Part shown: positions 17,009-27,135 of the stretch, piece by piece
Position numbering within the stretch: position 1 is the first letter of the stretch
Layout: each line of letters starts with the position of its first letter
NCBI RefSeq assembly: GCF_000751775.1
Contig: NZ_CCRF01000067.1
Location: forward strand, 1-36,178
Direction: 5' to 3'
Length of the DNA: 36,178 nucleotides
Origin: Caldibacillus thermoamylovorans
GTDB lineage: Bacteria > Bacillota > Bacilli > Bacillales > Caldibacillaceae
Position numbers and translations under genes: made by a program
Notes under the pieces: model-generated
The model's database searches: none
Told to the model about the DNA's origin: nothing
What the model saw: the letters and a program-made list of their open reading frames with translations, nothing else

Positions 17009-19357
17009 TTATTTAAACTCAACGATCGTAACCCCTGTTCCTCCTTCGTTAGCACTGCCAAAATGAAATGATTTTACTTGCCGGTGTTTTTTCAAATAGT
17101 TGTGTACGCCTGTTCTTAGCGCGCCGGTTCCTTTGCCGTGGATTATCGAAACACGTGGGTAACCGGCGAGAAGTGCATCATCAATGTATTTTTCAACCTT
17201 TACCAAGGCGTCCTCGTAACGTTCTCCCCGCAAATCTAATTCAAGGCCAACATGATACTCTTTTCCTTTAATGGTTGTAATCGGTCTCGGTTCTGCCTTT
17301 GGTTGGCTAGCTACCCGTTCCATGTCGCTTTCATCGACTTTCATTTTTAAAATACCAACTTGGACTAGCCATTCATGATCTCCGACTTTTTCAATTATAT
17401 ACCCTTTTTGGTCAAAACTAATCACTTTTACTTCATCACCGGGATGAAAAGAATGAACGGGTTTCTTTGTTGTGACGAATTTCTGTTTTGAAGCAGGAAT
17501 CGCCTCCTCAAGCCGTTTTTTTGCATCAATCAGTTCATGTTCTTTAATTTCAACCGATTTTTGCAATTGCATTTGCCTTAATTGTTTAATAATCTCATCC
17601 GCTTCATGTTCTGCTTGTTTTATAATGGTTTTCGCTTCCCGCCTTGCCTTCTCATATAATTCATCTTTCTTCTCACTAAACTCCGCCATCGCTTGTTGCA
17701 AATCATGATGAAGTTTTTCAGCTAACTTTAAATGTTCTCGGGCTGCTTCTTCCTCAGTCTCGGCAAGTCGTGTCTTTTCTTCAAGGGAAGCAATCATCTT
17801 ATCAACTTTATTTGTTTCTGCATGAATCTGAGCTTTTGCGCGCTCAATTATTCGTTCAGATAATCCCAATCGTTTTGATATTTCAAAAGCATTACTTCTT
17901 CCCGGTACCCCGATTAAAAGGCGATATGTCGGACTCAAAGTTTCTACGTCAAATTCGACACTGGCATTTGTTACTCCTTCCCGGTTATAACTATAGGCTT
18001 TCAACTCAGGATAATGGGTCGTTGCAATTACCCGGGCCCCCCGGTTATGCACTTCATCCAAAATCGCCATTGCAAGCGCGGCACCTTCCTGCGGGTCTGT
18101 CCCGGCTCCTAATTCATCGAACAAAACCAGACTTTCCGTATCGACTTCTTTTAATATTTCTACAATATTGACCATGTGGGATGAAAATGTACTTAAACTT
18201 TGTTCGATCGATTGTTCATCCCCAATATCAGCAAATATCGAGCCAAACACAGCCACTTCGGAACCGTCTTGAGCAGGAATTTGTAAACCGGCTTGAGCCA
18301 TTAATGTAAGAAGGCCGACCGTCTTTAATGTGACTGTCTTCCCGCCTGTATTTGGACCGGTAATGACAATCGTGGTAAAATCGGTGCCTAATTCAATATC
18401 ATTGGCGACGACTTCATTTTTTGGAATGAACGGATGACGAGCTTTAAATAAACGGACGACTCCTCGGTTATTCATCATCGGCTTTGTCGCTTTCATATCT
18501 GCCCCGTATTTTGCTTTGGCAAACATAAAATCGAGTTCACGTATTTGACTGACGAGTATTTTTAGCTCTTCACCGTACACTGCTGCTTCTTTTGACAATT
18601 CCATAAGGATCCGTTCAATTTCAATCTGCTCTTTCATTCTTGCTTGATGCAGTTCATTATTTAATTGTATTACCGATTGCGGTTCAATAAATAATGTTTG
18701 TCCGGAAGCGGATTGATCGTGCACCATTCCGCCAAAATGTGTGCGATATTCCTGCTTGACGGGAATAACAAATCGATCATTGCGGATGGTGATGATTGCA
18801 TCGGACAACATTTTTTGAGCGCTGGATGAGCGAATAATCCCTTCTAACTTTTCCCGAACTCTCCCTTCAAAACTGCGTATTTGTGTTCGAAGGGAACGTA
18901 ATTTTTCACTGGCACTATCGATCACTTCACCATTTTCATTAATTGCCGCATTAATTCTACGTTCCAAATCGGCAGGAGGATTCATATTTTCATAATATTG
19001 TTTTAAAATTGGTAAATCTTCTTCATCTGTAACATCCTCAAGGAAATTTTTCAACTGTCGACTTGCTCGAATCGTGCTTGCAATTTGAACAAATTCATCA
19101 ACATGAAGCATTCCGCCAATTTCTGCCCGTTTGATTGCCGGTAAAATATTAAATATACCGCCTAAAGGAACATGCCCCTTTACACGAATAACGGTTGCTG
19201 CTTCATCGGTCTCTTCCTGTCTTTTGATTACTTCTTGATAATCAGTAGAGGGAGTTAGTTGCTCAACCATTTCTTTTCCTAAGCTTGAGGATGCATAACC
19301 CATTAATTGGTTCCGAATTTTATGAAATTCCAGTGTTTCAATCGCTTTGTTGTTCAC
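17009..19357 (-). CDS. mutS2: Endonuclease MutS2
   Basis: A 782-residue MutS paralogue without the mismatch-recognition domain. Core and clamp helices come first. The ABC-type ATPase then has Walker A GPNTGGKT (residues 334-341) and Walker B with [19 protein letters not shown], followed by a long coiled coil (about 520-640). The C-terminal Smr nuclease has [15 protein letters not shown] and HGKGTGALR. MutS2 suppresses recombination in some bacteria, and B. subtilis MutS2 acts in rescue of collided ribosomes. Both roles are family knowledge. Confidence 0.97.
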   Translation of the reverse strand: MNNKAIETLEFHKIRNQLMGYASSSLGKEMVEQLTPSTDYQEVIKRQEETDEAATVIRVKGHVPLGGIFNILPAIKRAEIGGMLHVDEFVQIASTIRASRQLKNFLEDVTDEEDLPILKQYYENMNPPADLERRINAAINENGEVIDSASEKLRSLRTQIRSFEGRVREKLEGIIRSSSAQKMLSDAIITIRNDRFVIPVKQEYRTHFGGMVHDQSASGQTLFIEPQSVIQLNNELHQARMKEQIEIERILMELSKEAAVYGEELKILVSQIRELDFMFAKAKYGADMKATKPMMNNRGVVRLFKARHPFIPKNEVVANDIELGTDFTTIVITGPNTGGKTVTLKTVGLLTLMAQAGLQIPAQDGSEVAVFGSIFADIGDEQSIEQSLSTFSSHMVNIVEILKEVDTESLVLFDELGAGTDPQEGAALAMAILDEVHNRGARVIATTHYPELKAYSYNREGVTNASVEFDVETLSPTYRLLIGVPGRSNAFEISKRLGLSERIIERAKAQIHAETNKVDKMIASLEEKTRLAETEEEAAREHLKLAEKLHHDLQQAMAEFSEKKDELYEKARREAKTIIKQAEHEADEIIKQLRQMQLQKSVEIKEHELIDAKKRLEEAIPASKQKFVTTKKPVHSFHPGDEVKVISFDQKGYIIEKVGDHEWLVQVGILKMKVDESDMERVASQPKAEPRPITTIKGKEYHVGLELDLRGERYEDALVKVEKYIDDALLAGYPRVSIIHGKGTGALRTGVHNYLKKHRQVKSFHFGSANEGGTGVTIVEFK

Positions 19358-19412
19358 GGAGAAATTCTCCTTTCGTTCTAGTGTAATGAGAGGTCTCTAG
19401 TTCCGCTTTTTC

Positions 19413-19560
19413 AGCTAATAGGAAAGTATAAATTTTTCAATTTCTACTTTCCTAACGCATAAGTGCACTGAAAGACTTCGGTAGCATTACCTCGCAAGCG
19501 AAAATGTTTTTTCGCTGAACTACGGCTCTGCTCTCGCCTAAAGGCTCGGCAATCGCCGAG
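19413..19560 (-). repeat. Dispersed repeat R1, copy B (longest form)
   Basis: Read on the minus strand it has three hairpins. The first is CTCGGC-GATT-GCCGAG. The second is AGCGAAAA-ACA-TTTTCGCT, inside a block of about 50 bases absent from copies A and C. The third is the long TAGGAAAGTA...TACTTTCCTA hairpin. Its first bases form the last six codons and the TAG stop of polX. It fills the 180-base mutS2-polX gap. Confidence 0.85.
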
Positions 19561-21271
19561 TTTTCTTTAAAAATGATAATAAATCCCCTGCTGTTTTTGT
19601 ATTAACAATCATATCCTTCTTTATCCAAGCACTTCTTGCATATTGAACACCGATTTCCATATTAGCTAATGTATCACGGTGATGGCTATCCGTATTTATG
19701 ATTAGACTTACACCTGTTTGTTGTGCTTTTATCAGATGATCTTTTCGTAAATCCAAACGTCTTGGACTGGCGTTTAATTCTAAAATCGTATTTGTTGCTT
19801 TTGCCAACTCAATCAGTCTGTCAATGTTAACCGGATAGCCTTCCCGGATCCCTATTTTTCTTCCGGTCGGATGGGCAATAATATCGATATGCGGGCTTTT
19901 GCATGCTGCCGTGAGTCTTTTCATGATTAACTCTTCACTTTGTCCAAATGCAGAATGAATAGAGGCGATAACAAGATCGGCTTCAGCCAGCAATTCATCC
20001 TCGTAATCAAATGTCGCATCCGGCAAAATATCCATCTCTATTCCGGCTAAAATCATGATATCAGAATATTTTTCATTCAACTGACGGATGATATCCATTT
20101 GTTTTCGTAATTGATCCGGTGATAAACCGTTGGCTACCTTTAAAGATTGGGAATGATCTGTAATGGCCATATATTCATATCCCCGTTTTCGGCATGCGTC
20201 AATCATTTCTTCAATCGAATGAGCGCCATCGCTCCATGTCGTATGCATGTGGAGATCACCGCGAATATCTGCCAGTTTGACCAATTCATCCAACAAATCA
20301 ATCTGGTCGATTTCCGTCCCGTCATCCCGCAATTCCGGACTGATAATCGGTAAGTTAAAATGGTGATAAAAGTCAGTCTCTGTTTCAAAAGTTAATACTT
20401 TTCCGGTTTCTATTTGTTCCACACCGTATTCACTTATCTTTTCACCGCGTTCTTTGGCAATTTGCCGCATACGAATATTATGTTCTTTTGAACCGGTAAA
20501 ATGATGCAAGGTCGTTGCAAATTCATCCGGCTTTACTAAACGGAAATCCGCCGATATATCAAAATCAAAAGAAAATACACAAGAGATTTTTGTATCTCCT
20601 TGATTGGTCACTTCTTTAATATTTGCCATATTTAAAAGTTGCTCTTTCATTCGTTCCGGTTCAGTCGTTGCAATAATAAAATCCAAATCTTTGACTGTTT
20701 CCTTTACTCTTCTCACGCTGCCGGCACGAGAGTAGTTTTTCACCGCATCCATTTCCGACAGCTGCTCTTCAATCCAAACGACAATCGGTAAGACAGAGGC
20801 AAGCGGGAAACGTCGCGGCAATCCTTCCATTTGTTCAATACTTTTTAAAATTTTTTCTTCTGTTTTAACGCCGAAGCCTTTTAATGCACGCACTTTTCCC
20901 TCTTTACAAACCCGTTTTAAGTCATCTATATTTTCCACACCGAGTAGATTATATAATTTTGCGATCGTCTTCCCCCCGAGTCCGGGAATTTGCAAAAGCG
21001 GGATTAAGCCTTTTGGGACTTCCGCCTGCAGTTGTTTTAACATGTCCGACTGACCGGTTTCAAGAAATTCTTTAATAACAGCGGCTGTCCCTTTTCCGAT
21101 GCCGGGAAGAGCGGTAAACTGATCAATTTCAGACAACGTTCGTTCATCTTGTTCCAGCGTTGTCGCAGCCCGACGAAATGCCTGGATTTTAAACGGGTTT
21201 TCTCCTTTTAATTCCATGTAAATCGCAATCGTTTCCAGAAGACGAATGACTTCCCTTTTGTTATCAATCAT
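19538..21271 (-). CDS. polX: DNA polymerase X family protein with PHP domain
   Basis: A repair polymerase with 3'-5' exonuclease activity for gap filling in base excision repair. It has N-terminal helix-hairpin-helix repeats (LPGIGKGTAAVIKEFL, IPGLGGKTIAKLY, LKGFGVKTEEKIL). The polymerase-beta domain has AGSVRRVKETVKDLDFII and DFDISADFRL with the catalytic Asp residues. The C-terminal PHP domain starts with DLHMHTTWSDGAHSIEEM. I use the ATG seven bases after AAAGGTG (577 residues). The last six residues, RRLPSL, and the stop are encoded by repeat R1 copy B, so the native C-terminus was probably altered slightly. Confidence 0.95.
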   Translation of the reverse strand: MIDNKREVIRLLETIAIYMELKGENPFKIQAFRRAATTLEQDERTLSEIDQFTALPGIGKGTAAVIKEFLETGQSDMLKQLQAEVPKGLIPLLQIPGLGGKTIAKLYNLLGVENIDDLKRVCKEGKVRALKGFGVKTEEKILKSIEQMEGLPRRFPLASVLPIVVWIEEQLSEMDAVKNYSRAGSVRRVKETVKDLDFIIATTEPERMKEQLLNMANIKEVTNQGDTKISCVFSFDFDISADFRLVKPDEFATTLHHFTGSKEHNIRMRQIAKERGEKISEYGVEQIETGKVLTFETETDFYHHFNLPIISPELRDDGTEIDQIDLLDELVKLADIRGDLHMHTTWSDGAHSIEEMIDACRKRGYEYMAITDHSQSLKVANGLSPDQLRKQMDIIRQLNEKYSDIMILAGIEMDILPDATFDYEDELLAEADLVIASIHSAFGQSEELIMKRLTAACKSPHIDIIAHPTGRKIGIREGYPVNIDRLIELAKATNTILELNASPRRLDLRKDHLIKAQQTGVSLIINTDSHHRDTLANMEIGVQYARSAWIKKDMIVNTKTAGDLLSFLKKTRRLPSL

Positions 21272-21385
21272 TATAATCACCTTTAAAAAATTCAGTTTAC
21301 TGAACCGTTAAAAAACTAGTTCCATCTTTTGATCGATTTCGCATGAAAAGTTTATTTACTCCTTTTACTTTATCATTTCTTTATA

Positions 21386-21536
21386 TAAAGTGAAACTTCC
21401 ATCAGCGGGGTTTTCTTCCCGCTGATGGTTAGTTGAACCAATCGGGCACTTACGGGCACTTATCTTCCTCCTTTCCATCTCTGATTTAACTTAAGTTACA
21501 AGAGGAAGATTTAGTAACCGTTTGTGCGGGATAAAG
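21386..21536 (+). repeat. Dispersed repeat R2, copy 4
   Basis: GTGAAACTT, then CCATCAGCGGG-loop-CCCGCTGATGG (11-bp stem), TTAGTTGAACCAATCGGGC, ACGGGCACTT, and an inner stem ATCTTCCTC...GAGGAAGAT, closing with AACCGTTTGTGCGGGATAAA. It is arranged head to tail with copy 5. Both are in the 422-base gap between polX and cvpA, which holds no gene. Confidence 0.85.
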
Positions 21537-21674
21537 TGAAACTAACCATCAGTGCTAACACTGATGGTTAGTTGAACCAATCGGACCTTTACGGGCAGTT
21601 GATTCCCCACCTATCTCCTTTGTAAACTCGAAAATCCTGAGCTAGGGACTTACTGCCCGTTTGTGCGGGGTAAA
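21531..21674 (+). repeat. Dispersed repeat R2, copy 5 (best preserved)
   Basis: A perfect 15-bp stem AACTAACCATCAGTG/CACTGATGGTTAGTT encloses CTAA. A second long-range stem, ACGGGCAGT/ACTGCCCGT, encloses about 55 bases with an inner CCTA/TAGG pairing. The end is TTTGTGCGGGGTAAA. Directly follows copy 4 with a shared ATAAAGTGAAACT junction. Confidence 0.85.
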
Positions 21675-21693
21675 TGAGGACCTTACAATTCTT

Positions 21694-22221
21694 TCAAAAC
21701 CACATCCGATAAAGTTGTTGCGATAGGATTGGCGTGTGTTCAATAACAGCTTTAGCCACCCACGATTGATCGATCCATGTTTGCACTTTTCCAATTGGAA
21801 TAAGAGCCATCATATATAAAATCAAAAATGAGATTAAATAAATTTCTAGAAAACCTAAAATGCCGCCGGCCCAAACATTCAGTTGCCTGATAATTGGAAA
21901 TCTGGCAACAAAATCCAACATCGAACCGATAATTTGTAAAACGATTTTGACAGCAAAAAAGATGATAAAAAAGGCGATCCCCCGATAAAAAGCCTGTTCG
22001 GCATTCACCGCTCCCAGTATTAATTGCAATGTGTCATTATCACTTATAGTCGGATAAGGAATCCACAGAGTTAAACGCACAGCAAGGTCTTTGTAGTACA
22101 TCACTGCAATAAAAAAGGCGATAAAAAAGCTGGTTAAATGAATGGCTTGTAAAATGAAACCTCTTTTTAAACCAATAATAAATCCCATAAAAAAAAGGAA
22201 AAGTAAAATCATACTGAACAT
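21694..22221 (-). CDS. yshB: CvpA family membrane protein (YshB)
   Basis: About 175 residues with four to five membrane segments. It has the CvpA features GFIIGLKRGFILQAIHL near the N-terminus and FPIIRQLNVWAGGILGFLEI in the second half. E. coli CvpA was first linked to colicin V production; the Bacillus homologue has no firm function. I start at the ATG about nine bases after AAAGGG; the frame is open farther upstream without a better site. It follows zapA and precedes polX, as in B. subtilis. Confidence 0.88.
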   Translation of the reverse strand: MFSMILLFLFFMGFIIGLKRGFILQAIHLTSFFIAFFIAVMYYKDLAVRLTLWIPYPTISDNDTLQLILGAVNAEQAFYRGIAFFIIFFAVKIVLQIIGSMLDFVARFPIIRQLNVWAGGILGFLEIYLISFLILYMMALIPIGKVQTWIDQSWVAKAVIEHTPILSQQLYRMWF

Positions 22222-22317
22222 ACTTGTCAACCCTTTAGCCTTAGTTTTTCCTAGCAATCTATATCAATATCAATTCATTGTTTCAATAAAAAATCGGTTG
22301 GAAACAGAAATGACTTG

Positions 22318-22584
22318 TTACCTCTCATTTCCGTTATTTCGGAGTTCCCTTTCCAACACCTCAAGTTTTTCTTTGATTAGTAAATATTCATTCACTGCAT
22401 TAACCGCTGTTAAAACGGCCAATTTACTAGTATCTAATGCAGCATTTTTATTTTTAATTTCTTTCATCTTTTCATCCACCAGTTCGGCAACCTTACGAAT
22501 ATGTTCCGGTGACTCGGTTCCAACAATCATATAATTTTGTCCATATATTTCAACGGGAATGCGATTCTTTTGTTTGTCTGACAA
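22318..22584 (-). CDS. zapA: Cell division protein ZapA
   Basis: Binds FtsZ and promotes bundling and Z-ring assembly. An 88-residue protein with the N-terminal ZapA fold (VEIYGQNYMIVGTESPEHI, DTSKLAVLTAVNAVNEYL) and a C-terminal coiled coil. The start is TTG, giving MSDKQKN, six bases after GGAGGT; an ATG that touches the GGAGGT is too close to use. Followed by cvpA; the two probably share a transcript. Confidence 0.93.
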   Translation of the reverse strand: MSDKQKNRIPVEIYGQNYMIVGTESPEHIRKVAELVDEKMKEIKNKNAALDTSKLAVLTAVNAVNEYLLIKEKLEVLERELRNNGNER

Positions 22585-22759
22585 GTTCATACCTCCAATC
22601 GTCAGCATCCTTTTTTATCATAGCATGAAATAAAAAGAATTGGGAAGGGAAATTCATTTTTCATTACTGTTTTAGAAGTTGATTTCCAAACGAGAGATGT
22701 TAAGCACAAACGATTATAAATGATTTAGTTGACTCGCCTTTCGGATATATAAACGAAAA

Positions 22760-22814
22760 CTGTCCCATCAGAAAGGGTGACCGGGTTTCTTTTGGTCGCC
22801 TTTTGATCGGACAG
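22760..22814 (-). terminator. Terminator of pheST
   Basis: CTGTCC, ATCA, AAAGG and GACC on one side pair with GGTC, CCTTT, TGAT and GGACAG on the other, with small bulges, 15 bases after the pheT stop. The minus strand continues with TTTTCGTTT. Confidence 0.85.
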
Positions 22815-22827
22815 CTACGGTTTTTAT

Positions 22828-25242
22828 CTATTTTCTTAACTCTGCACCTGCTTTTTCATGAAGTGCCGCCAATACTTTCTCATGCACTTTGGTTACTTCA
22901 TCGTCGGTTAAGGTTCTTTCAGGGTCAAGATACGTAAGGGTGAAAGCAACGGATTTTTTCCCGGCTTCAACTTTATCGCCTTGGTAAACGTCGAATACTT
23001 TTACTTCTTTTAATAATTTTCCACCTGCTTCAGTAATGATTTGTTCCAGTTCACCGGCTGATTTTTCTTTGTCGACAATTAATGCAATATCCCTGGAGAT
23101 ACTTGGAAATCTTGGGATTGCTTCATAGGCCAATGGTGCTGTTTCCGTATTTAACAATTGTTCTAAATCAAGTTCAAAGGCAAAAACATTTTTCACATCG
23201 TATTGTTTTTCCATATTTGGATGAATTTTCCCGACAAAACCGATTGTCTCATCATTCAACAATATTGTTGCGGTTTGACCGGGATGCATCCCGTCGATAT
23301 TGGCTTTTTCATAACGAATCCGTGAATGAACTTGTAGTTTTTCAAATAAGGCTTCCAAAATTCCTTTGACCACATAGAAATCGACCACCCGTTTTTCGCC
23401 TTGCCAAGGATGGTTGACATAAAGCCCGGTCATGACACCGGCAAGATGTTCACGTTCTTTCGGTTGGATGTTTTCCCCTTGTGAAATAAACACAGCACCT
23501 GTTTCAAACAAGGCAACATGGTCATTTTTTCTTGCTTTGTTATAGGCGACCGCATCCAATAAATGTGGCAATAAGCTAAGTCTTAATATCGCATGTTCTT
23601 CACTCATCGGCATTGCTAATTTAATTGGCGCCGATTTTTCCAATGTGAAATGTGCAAACTTCTCTTCACTTGTTAATGAGTAAGTGACCGCTTGATTAAG
23701 ACCTGCTCCCTCTAATATTTCCCGAACAATCCTTCGTTTCTTTTGATAAGGAGTTAAGCCACCTGCCGTTTGTGCGCCGTCGGGAAGTGTTTTCGGAATA
23801 TTATCGTATCCGTATAGTCGGGCAATTTCTTCGTATAGGTCCTCTTTAATCGTGATGTCCCATCTGCGCGAAGGAATGTCAACAACGAATGCATCGCCAT
23901 CTTGTTTATACGGGAATTGCAATCTTGCCAAAATGTTTGCAACGGTTTCTACAGATAAATTGGTACCTAAAAATTGATTTACTTTTGCCCGTTCGATTGT
24001 GACCGTGACCGGTTCAATATTTAATGTTTCATGGACAACCATACCATCCAGCACTTCTCCACCGGCAATTTCAGCAATTAAGGCACAAGCCCGTTCCGAA
24101 GCTTCTCGGACGCGCAATGGATCAATGCCTTTTTCATAGCGACTGCTTGCTTCACTACGAAGTCCATGGTCTTTCGAAGCTTTCCGGATGACATGGCTAT
24201 CAAAGTACGCTGATTCCAGTAATATAGTAGATGTATCATTAGTAACTTCTGAATTAGCGCCGCCCATGACACCGGCTAAAGCAACCGGTTCTTGCCCATT
24301 CGTAATGACAAGATGTTCGGAGGTTAATGTGCGTTCAGCATCGTCCAAGGTAATGATTTTTTCTCCTACCTTTGCTCGGCGTACAAGGATTTCTTTTGAG
24401 CCAAGACGGTTATAATCAAAGGCGTGAAGCGGTTGACCATATTCTAATAAAATAAAGTTTGTGACATCGACCACATTATTATGGGGACGAATTCCGGCAG
24501 CCATCAGTTTTGTTTGCAGCCATAAAGGTGACGGACCAATTTTTACATTTTTGATTACTTTTGCCGTATATAACGGAGCATCTTCCGGCGTATCTACTTT
24601 AACCGAAATGTAGTCGCTCGCCTTTTCGCCGCTTGGTGCGAGTGTGATTTTCGGCAGTTTTACTTTTTTTCCTAAAATCGCTGCTGTTTCATAAGCGACA
24701 CCAATCATACTCATACAATCGGCCCGGTTCGGTGTAAGACTGAGTTCAAGCACCGAATCATCCATATTTAGCAGGGCAAGGGCATCGCTACCAACTTTTG
24801 CATCTTCCGGTAACACATAAATCCCATCCGCATATTCTTTTGGTACGACTTTCCCTTCAATTCCAAGCTCTTGTAAGGAGCAAATCATTCCGTTCGAGAT
24901 TTCTCCGCGGATTTTTCCTTTTTTGATTTTTACATTGCCACCTATTCTTGCACCCGGTTTTGCGACAATCACCTTTTGTCCGGCTGCGACATTCGGGGCA
25001 CCGCATATAATTTGAACCGGCTCCCCTTCTCCAATATCCACTTGGCAAAGATGAAGATGGTCGGAATTTGGGTGATCGATACAAGTCAGTACATGACCGA
25101 CAACAATATTTTTCATTGTTGCTCCTTTTTGTTCAATTCCTTCCACTTCAATTCCCGTTCTCGTAATTTTCTCCGCAAGTTCTTCCGGAGTCACGTCACT
25201 AACATCGACATATGACCCGAGCCATTTATATGAAACAAGCAT
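22828..25242 (-). CDS. pheT: Phenylalanine-tRNA ligase beta subunit
   Basis: With PheS forms the (alpha-beta)2 enzyme that charges tRNA-Phe. The 804-residue subunit has the tRNA-binding OB domain (about 40-150, with [15 protein letters not shown]), the B3/B4 editing domain and the B5 domain ([20 protein letters not shown]). The C-terminal FDX-ACB anticodon domain is [15 protein letters not shown] to the end. The ATG follows AGGAGG at eight bases; the TTG one codon earlier is less well placed. It lies 42 bases after pheS under T-box control. Confidence 0.97.
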   Translation of the reverse strand: MLVSYKWLGSYVDVSDVTPEELAEKITRTGIEVEGIEQKGATMKNIVVGHVLTCIDHPNSDHLHLCQVDIGEGEPVQIICGAPNVAAGQKVIVAKPGARIGGNVKIKKGKIRGEISNGMICSLQELGIEGKVVPKEYADGIYVLPEDAKVGSDALALLNMDDSVLELSLTPNRADCMSMIGVAYETAAILGKKVKLPKITLAPSGEKASDYISVKVDTPEDAPLYTAKVIKNVKIGPSPLWLQTKLMAAGIRPHNNVVDVTNFILLEYGQPLHAFDYNRLGSKEILVRRAKVGEKIITLDDAERTLTSEHLVITNGQEPVALAGVMGGANSEVTNDTSTILLESAYFDSHVIRKASKDHGLRSEASSRYEKGIDPLRVREASERACALIAEIAGGEVLDGMVVHETLNIEPVTVTIERAKVNQFLGTNLSVETVANILARLQFPYKQDGDAFVVDIPSRRWDITIKEDLYEEIARLYGYDNIPKTLPDGAQTAGGLTPYQKKRRIVREILEGAGLNQAVTYSLTSEEKFAHFTLEKSAPIKLAMPMSEEHAILRLSLLPHLLDAVAYNKARKNDHVALFETGAVFISQGENIQPKEREHLAGVMTGLYVNHPWQGEKRVVDFYVVKGILEALFEKLQVHSRIRYEKANIDGMHPGQTATILLNDETIGFVGKIHPNMEKQYDVKNVFAFELDLEQLLNTETAPLAYEAIPRFPSISRDIALIVDKEKSAGELEQIITEAGGKLLKEVKVFDVYQGDKVEAGKKSVAFTLTYLDPERTLTDDEVTKVHEKVLAALHEKAGAELRK

Positions 25243-25284
25243 CAATTATTCCTCCTACACACTGTTATAGATTTTTTAAGATTT

Positions 25285-26388
25285 TTATTCGCTGCCAAGG
25301 ATGCCGCTTTGTTCAAAAACTGCATTGGTACTTGACTCTGTTGAAACTGGAATATCGGCTGCGAAAAATTGTTTTAAAAATCGGACATCATTGATATAGA
25401 AATTTCGGATATCATCCACACCGTATTTCAACATGGCAATCCGCTCCGGTCCCATCCCGAACGCAAAGCCGGTATATTTTTCCGGATCAAAACCGCTCAT
25501 ACGTAAAACATTCGGATGCACCATGCCAGCACCGAGTATTTCAATCCAACCGGTTCCTTTACATACGGGGCAACCTTCCCCACTGCAAATTTTACATGTA
25601 ATGTCCATTTCAACAGACGGTTCTGTGAATGGGAAAAAACTTGGACGAAGACGAATTTCCCGTTCTTCACCAAAGATTTTTTTCGCGAAAATCTCTAATG
25701 TACCGACCAGATCACTCATGCGGATGTTTTCATCAACGACCAATCCTTCAATTTGCATAAATTGATGAGAGTGAGTCGCGTCGTCATTATCGCGGCGGTA
25801 TACTTTTCCAGGGCAAATAATTTTAATCGGGCCTTTGCCTTTAAATTTTTCCATTGTCCGTGCTTGAACCGGTGATGTTTGCGTCCGTAATAAAATTTCC
25901 TCCGTGATATAGAAAGAATCTTGCATATCACGAGCCGGATGGTCTTTTGGTAAATTTAGGGCTTCAAAATTGTAGTAGTCGGTTTCCACTTCCGGACCTT
26001 CCGCAATCGAATAACCCAACCCGATAAATAAATCCTCAATTTCTTGAATAACCTTCGTTAACGGATGGTGACTGCCATGGTTGACTGGTCGTCCCGGCAA
26101 TGTCACATCGATGGATTCTTCAGCCAATTTTTTCTGAATGGCTTCTTCTTCCAATTCTGCTTTTTTTGCTTCCAGCTGAGTAGATATTTCTTCCCGTACT
26201 TCATTGGCAAGCGCTCCAATGACCGGACGTTCTTCTGCAGAAAGGCTTCCCATCCCACGCAACACTTCGGTAATCGGGCCTTTTTTTCCTAAATAAGCAA
26301 CCCGGACATCGTTTAGTTGTTTTAAGTCCGTTGCTTGTGAAATTTTTTTCAATGCTTCTTGTCTTAGCTCTTGTAAACGTTCTTTCAC
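25285..26388 (-). CDS. pheS: Phenylalanine-tRNA ligase alpha subunit
   Basis: The catalytic subunit, a class II synthetase core. An N-terminal coiled coil binds tRNA. Motif 2 is followed by [10 protein letters not shown], and motif 3 is [18 protein letters not shown]. The four-cysteine insert [17 protein letters not shown], usual in Firmicutes PheS, is present. The start is GTG eight bases after TAGGAGG; the 367-residue length is somewhat longer than the B. subtilis protein (about 344). The leader is a T-box. Confidence 0.96.
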   Translation of the reverse strand: MKERLQELRQEALKKISQATDLKQLNDVRVAYLGKKGPITEVLRGMGSLSAEERPVIGALANEVREEISTQLEAKKAELEEEAIQKKLAEESIDVTLPGRPVNHGSHHPLTKVIQEIEDLFIGLGYSIAEGPEVETDYYNFEALNLPKDHPARDMQDSFYITEEILLRTQTSPVQARTMEKFKGKGPIKIICPGKVYRRDNDDATHSHQFMQIEGLVVDENIRMSDLVGTLEIFAKKIFGEEREIRLRPSFFPFTEPSVEMDITCKICSGEGCPVCKGTGWIEILGAGMVHPNVLRMSGFDPEKYTGFAFGMGPERIAMLKYGVDDIRNFYINDVRFLKQFFAADIPVSTESSTNAVFEQSGILGSE

Positions 26389-26404
26389 GATTGTAACCTC
26401 CTAT

Positions 26405-26714
26405 TTTTACACAAAATAAAAAAACCCCCATCCGTAAAGGGACGAGGATTATGGTCGCGGTACCACCCTTATTGACGCAATCACCCATATTTACGGTCCA
26501 ATTGCGTCCAACTTCATTCACATAACGGTCTTCCCGCTCGATCTTTACACTTCTCAGGTATGTATAAATGTAGAAGTGGTCCCGATGAGAGTTCATGAGG
26601 TGAAGGTTCATTTGGATTTTGCTAAAAATGCTTCCAGTCGCGGCATTTTCTCCCTTGAGCAAAATGACCCAAACGAATGAGCCTCAATCATTACTTTTAT
26701 GTTGATTGATTTAT
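26405..26714 (-). promoter_or_regulatory. T-box leader of pheST (tRNA-Phe responsive)
   Basis: The minus strand carries the T-box core AAGGGTGGTACCGCG near 26456-26470, which pairs with the uncharged tRNA end. A stem I pairs TGAGG with CCTCA; its specifier loop contains TTC (26602-26604), the Phe codon, followed by A. A terminator hairpin CCTCGTCC/GGATGGGG with seven T bases (26418-26447) competes with the antiterminator. Low charged tRNA-Phe should therefore raise expression. Confidence 0.95.
26418..26447 (-). terminator. Conditional terminator of the pheST T-box
   Basis: An eight-bp stem with wobble pairs followed by TTTTTTT, immediately downstream of the T-box core. It is the regulated terminator of the leader. 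Confidence 0.85.
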
Positions 26715-26720
26715 TATATT

Positions 26721-26749
26721 ATTATAGCGATACTTTGACGGAATAGCAA
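26721..26749 (-). promoter_or_regulatory. Sigma-A promoter of the pheST leader
   Basis: TTGCTA-N17-TATAAT on the minus strand, ending just before the T-box transcript would start. Confidence 0.75.
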
Positions 26750-27135
26750 TGGGCATGAACGAAAATGTCCATTTTGGTAATTTGATGAATGTATATGGGG
26801 AAAGCCACGACTAAATGAAGTCTTGATATTTGATGACTTGAGGTAAGAATATGCCGGGTTGAAACTCGAAATCAAGAGAAAACGGTTTGTGCATGGCTTT
26901 GATGAGTAAAAATAATTCGGAATAATCCTTCTCAAACCAGTTTTAAACATGGTAAAATTGACTCATGAACGACCAAGATTCGGTAAGGAGGTTATTGTGT
27001 CGCAAGGAAATTAGAAACAAATATGGTACATTAGTAATAGGGAATATTTCTACCATTTGATTTAGGTGGAAATAATTTATCTTGAAAGCAACAGTATTAA
27101 AGGTAACAAAGGGTAGCGATATAAGGGGGAAACAA
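26750..27135. other. 386-base spacer between the pheST promoter and the chemoreceptor gene
   Basis: No gene is supported. It contains TAAAAT followed by AGGAGG and a six-codon frame starting GTG at 26997 and ending TAG at 27012-27014. It also has an ATGGTA...TACCAT inverted repeat around 27029-27060, a possible operator. No confident promoter for the downstream receptor was found, and no flagellar sigma-D site. Confidence 0.4.

Noticed and set aside
22142-22534. A 130-codon plus-strand frame
   Set aside because: It is antisense to zapA and cvpA, both clear genes, and has no family features.
26201-26662. A 153-codon minus-strand frame across the start of pheS
   Set aside because: It covers the T-box leader and overlaps pheS in another frame. 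The leader structure explains the sequence.
26714-26950. A 78-codon minus-strand frame upstream of pheST
   Set aside because: It overlaps the pheST promoter, has no ribosome site and no recognisable sequence.
27097-27125. A sigma-D promoter for the chemoreceptor
   Set aside because: TAAA and GCGATAT are present, but the spacing is two bases short, the box has mismatches, and transcription would begin at the ribosome site.
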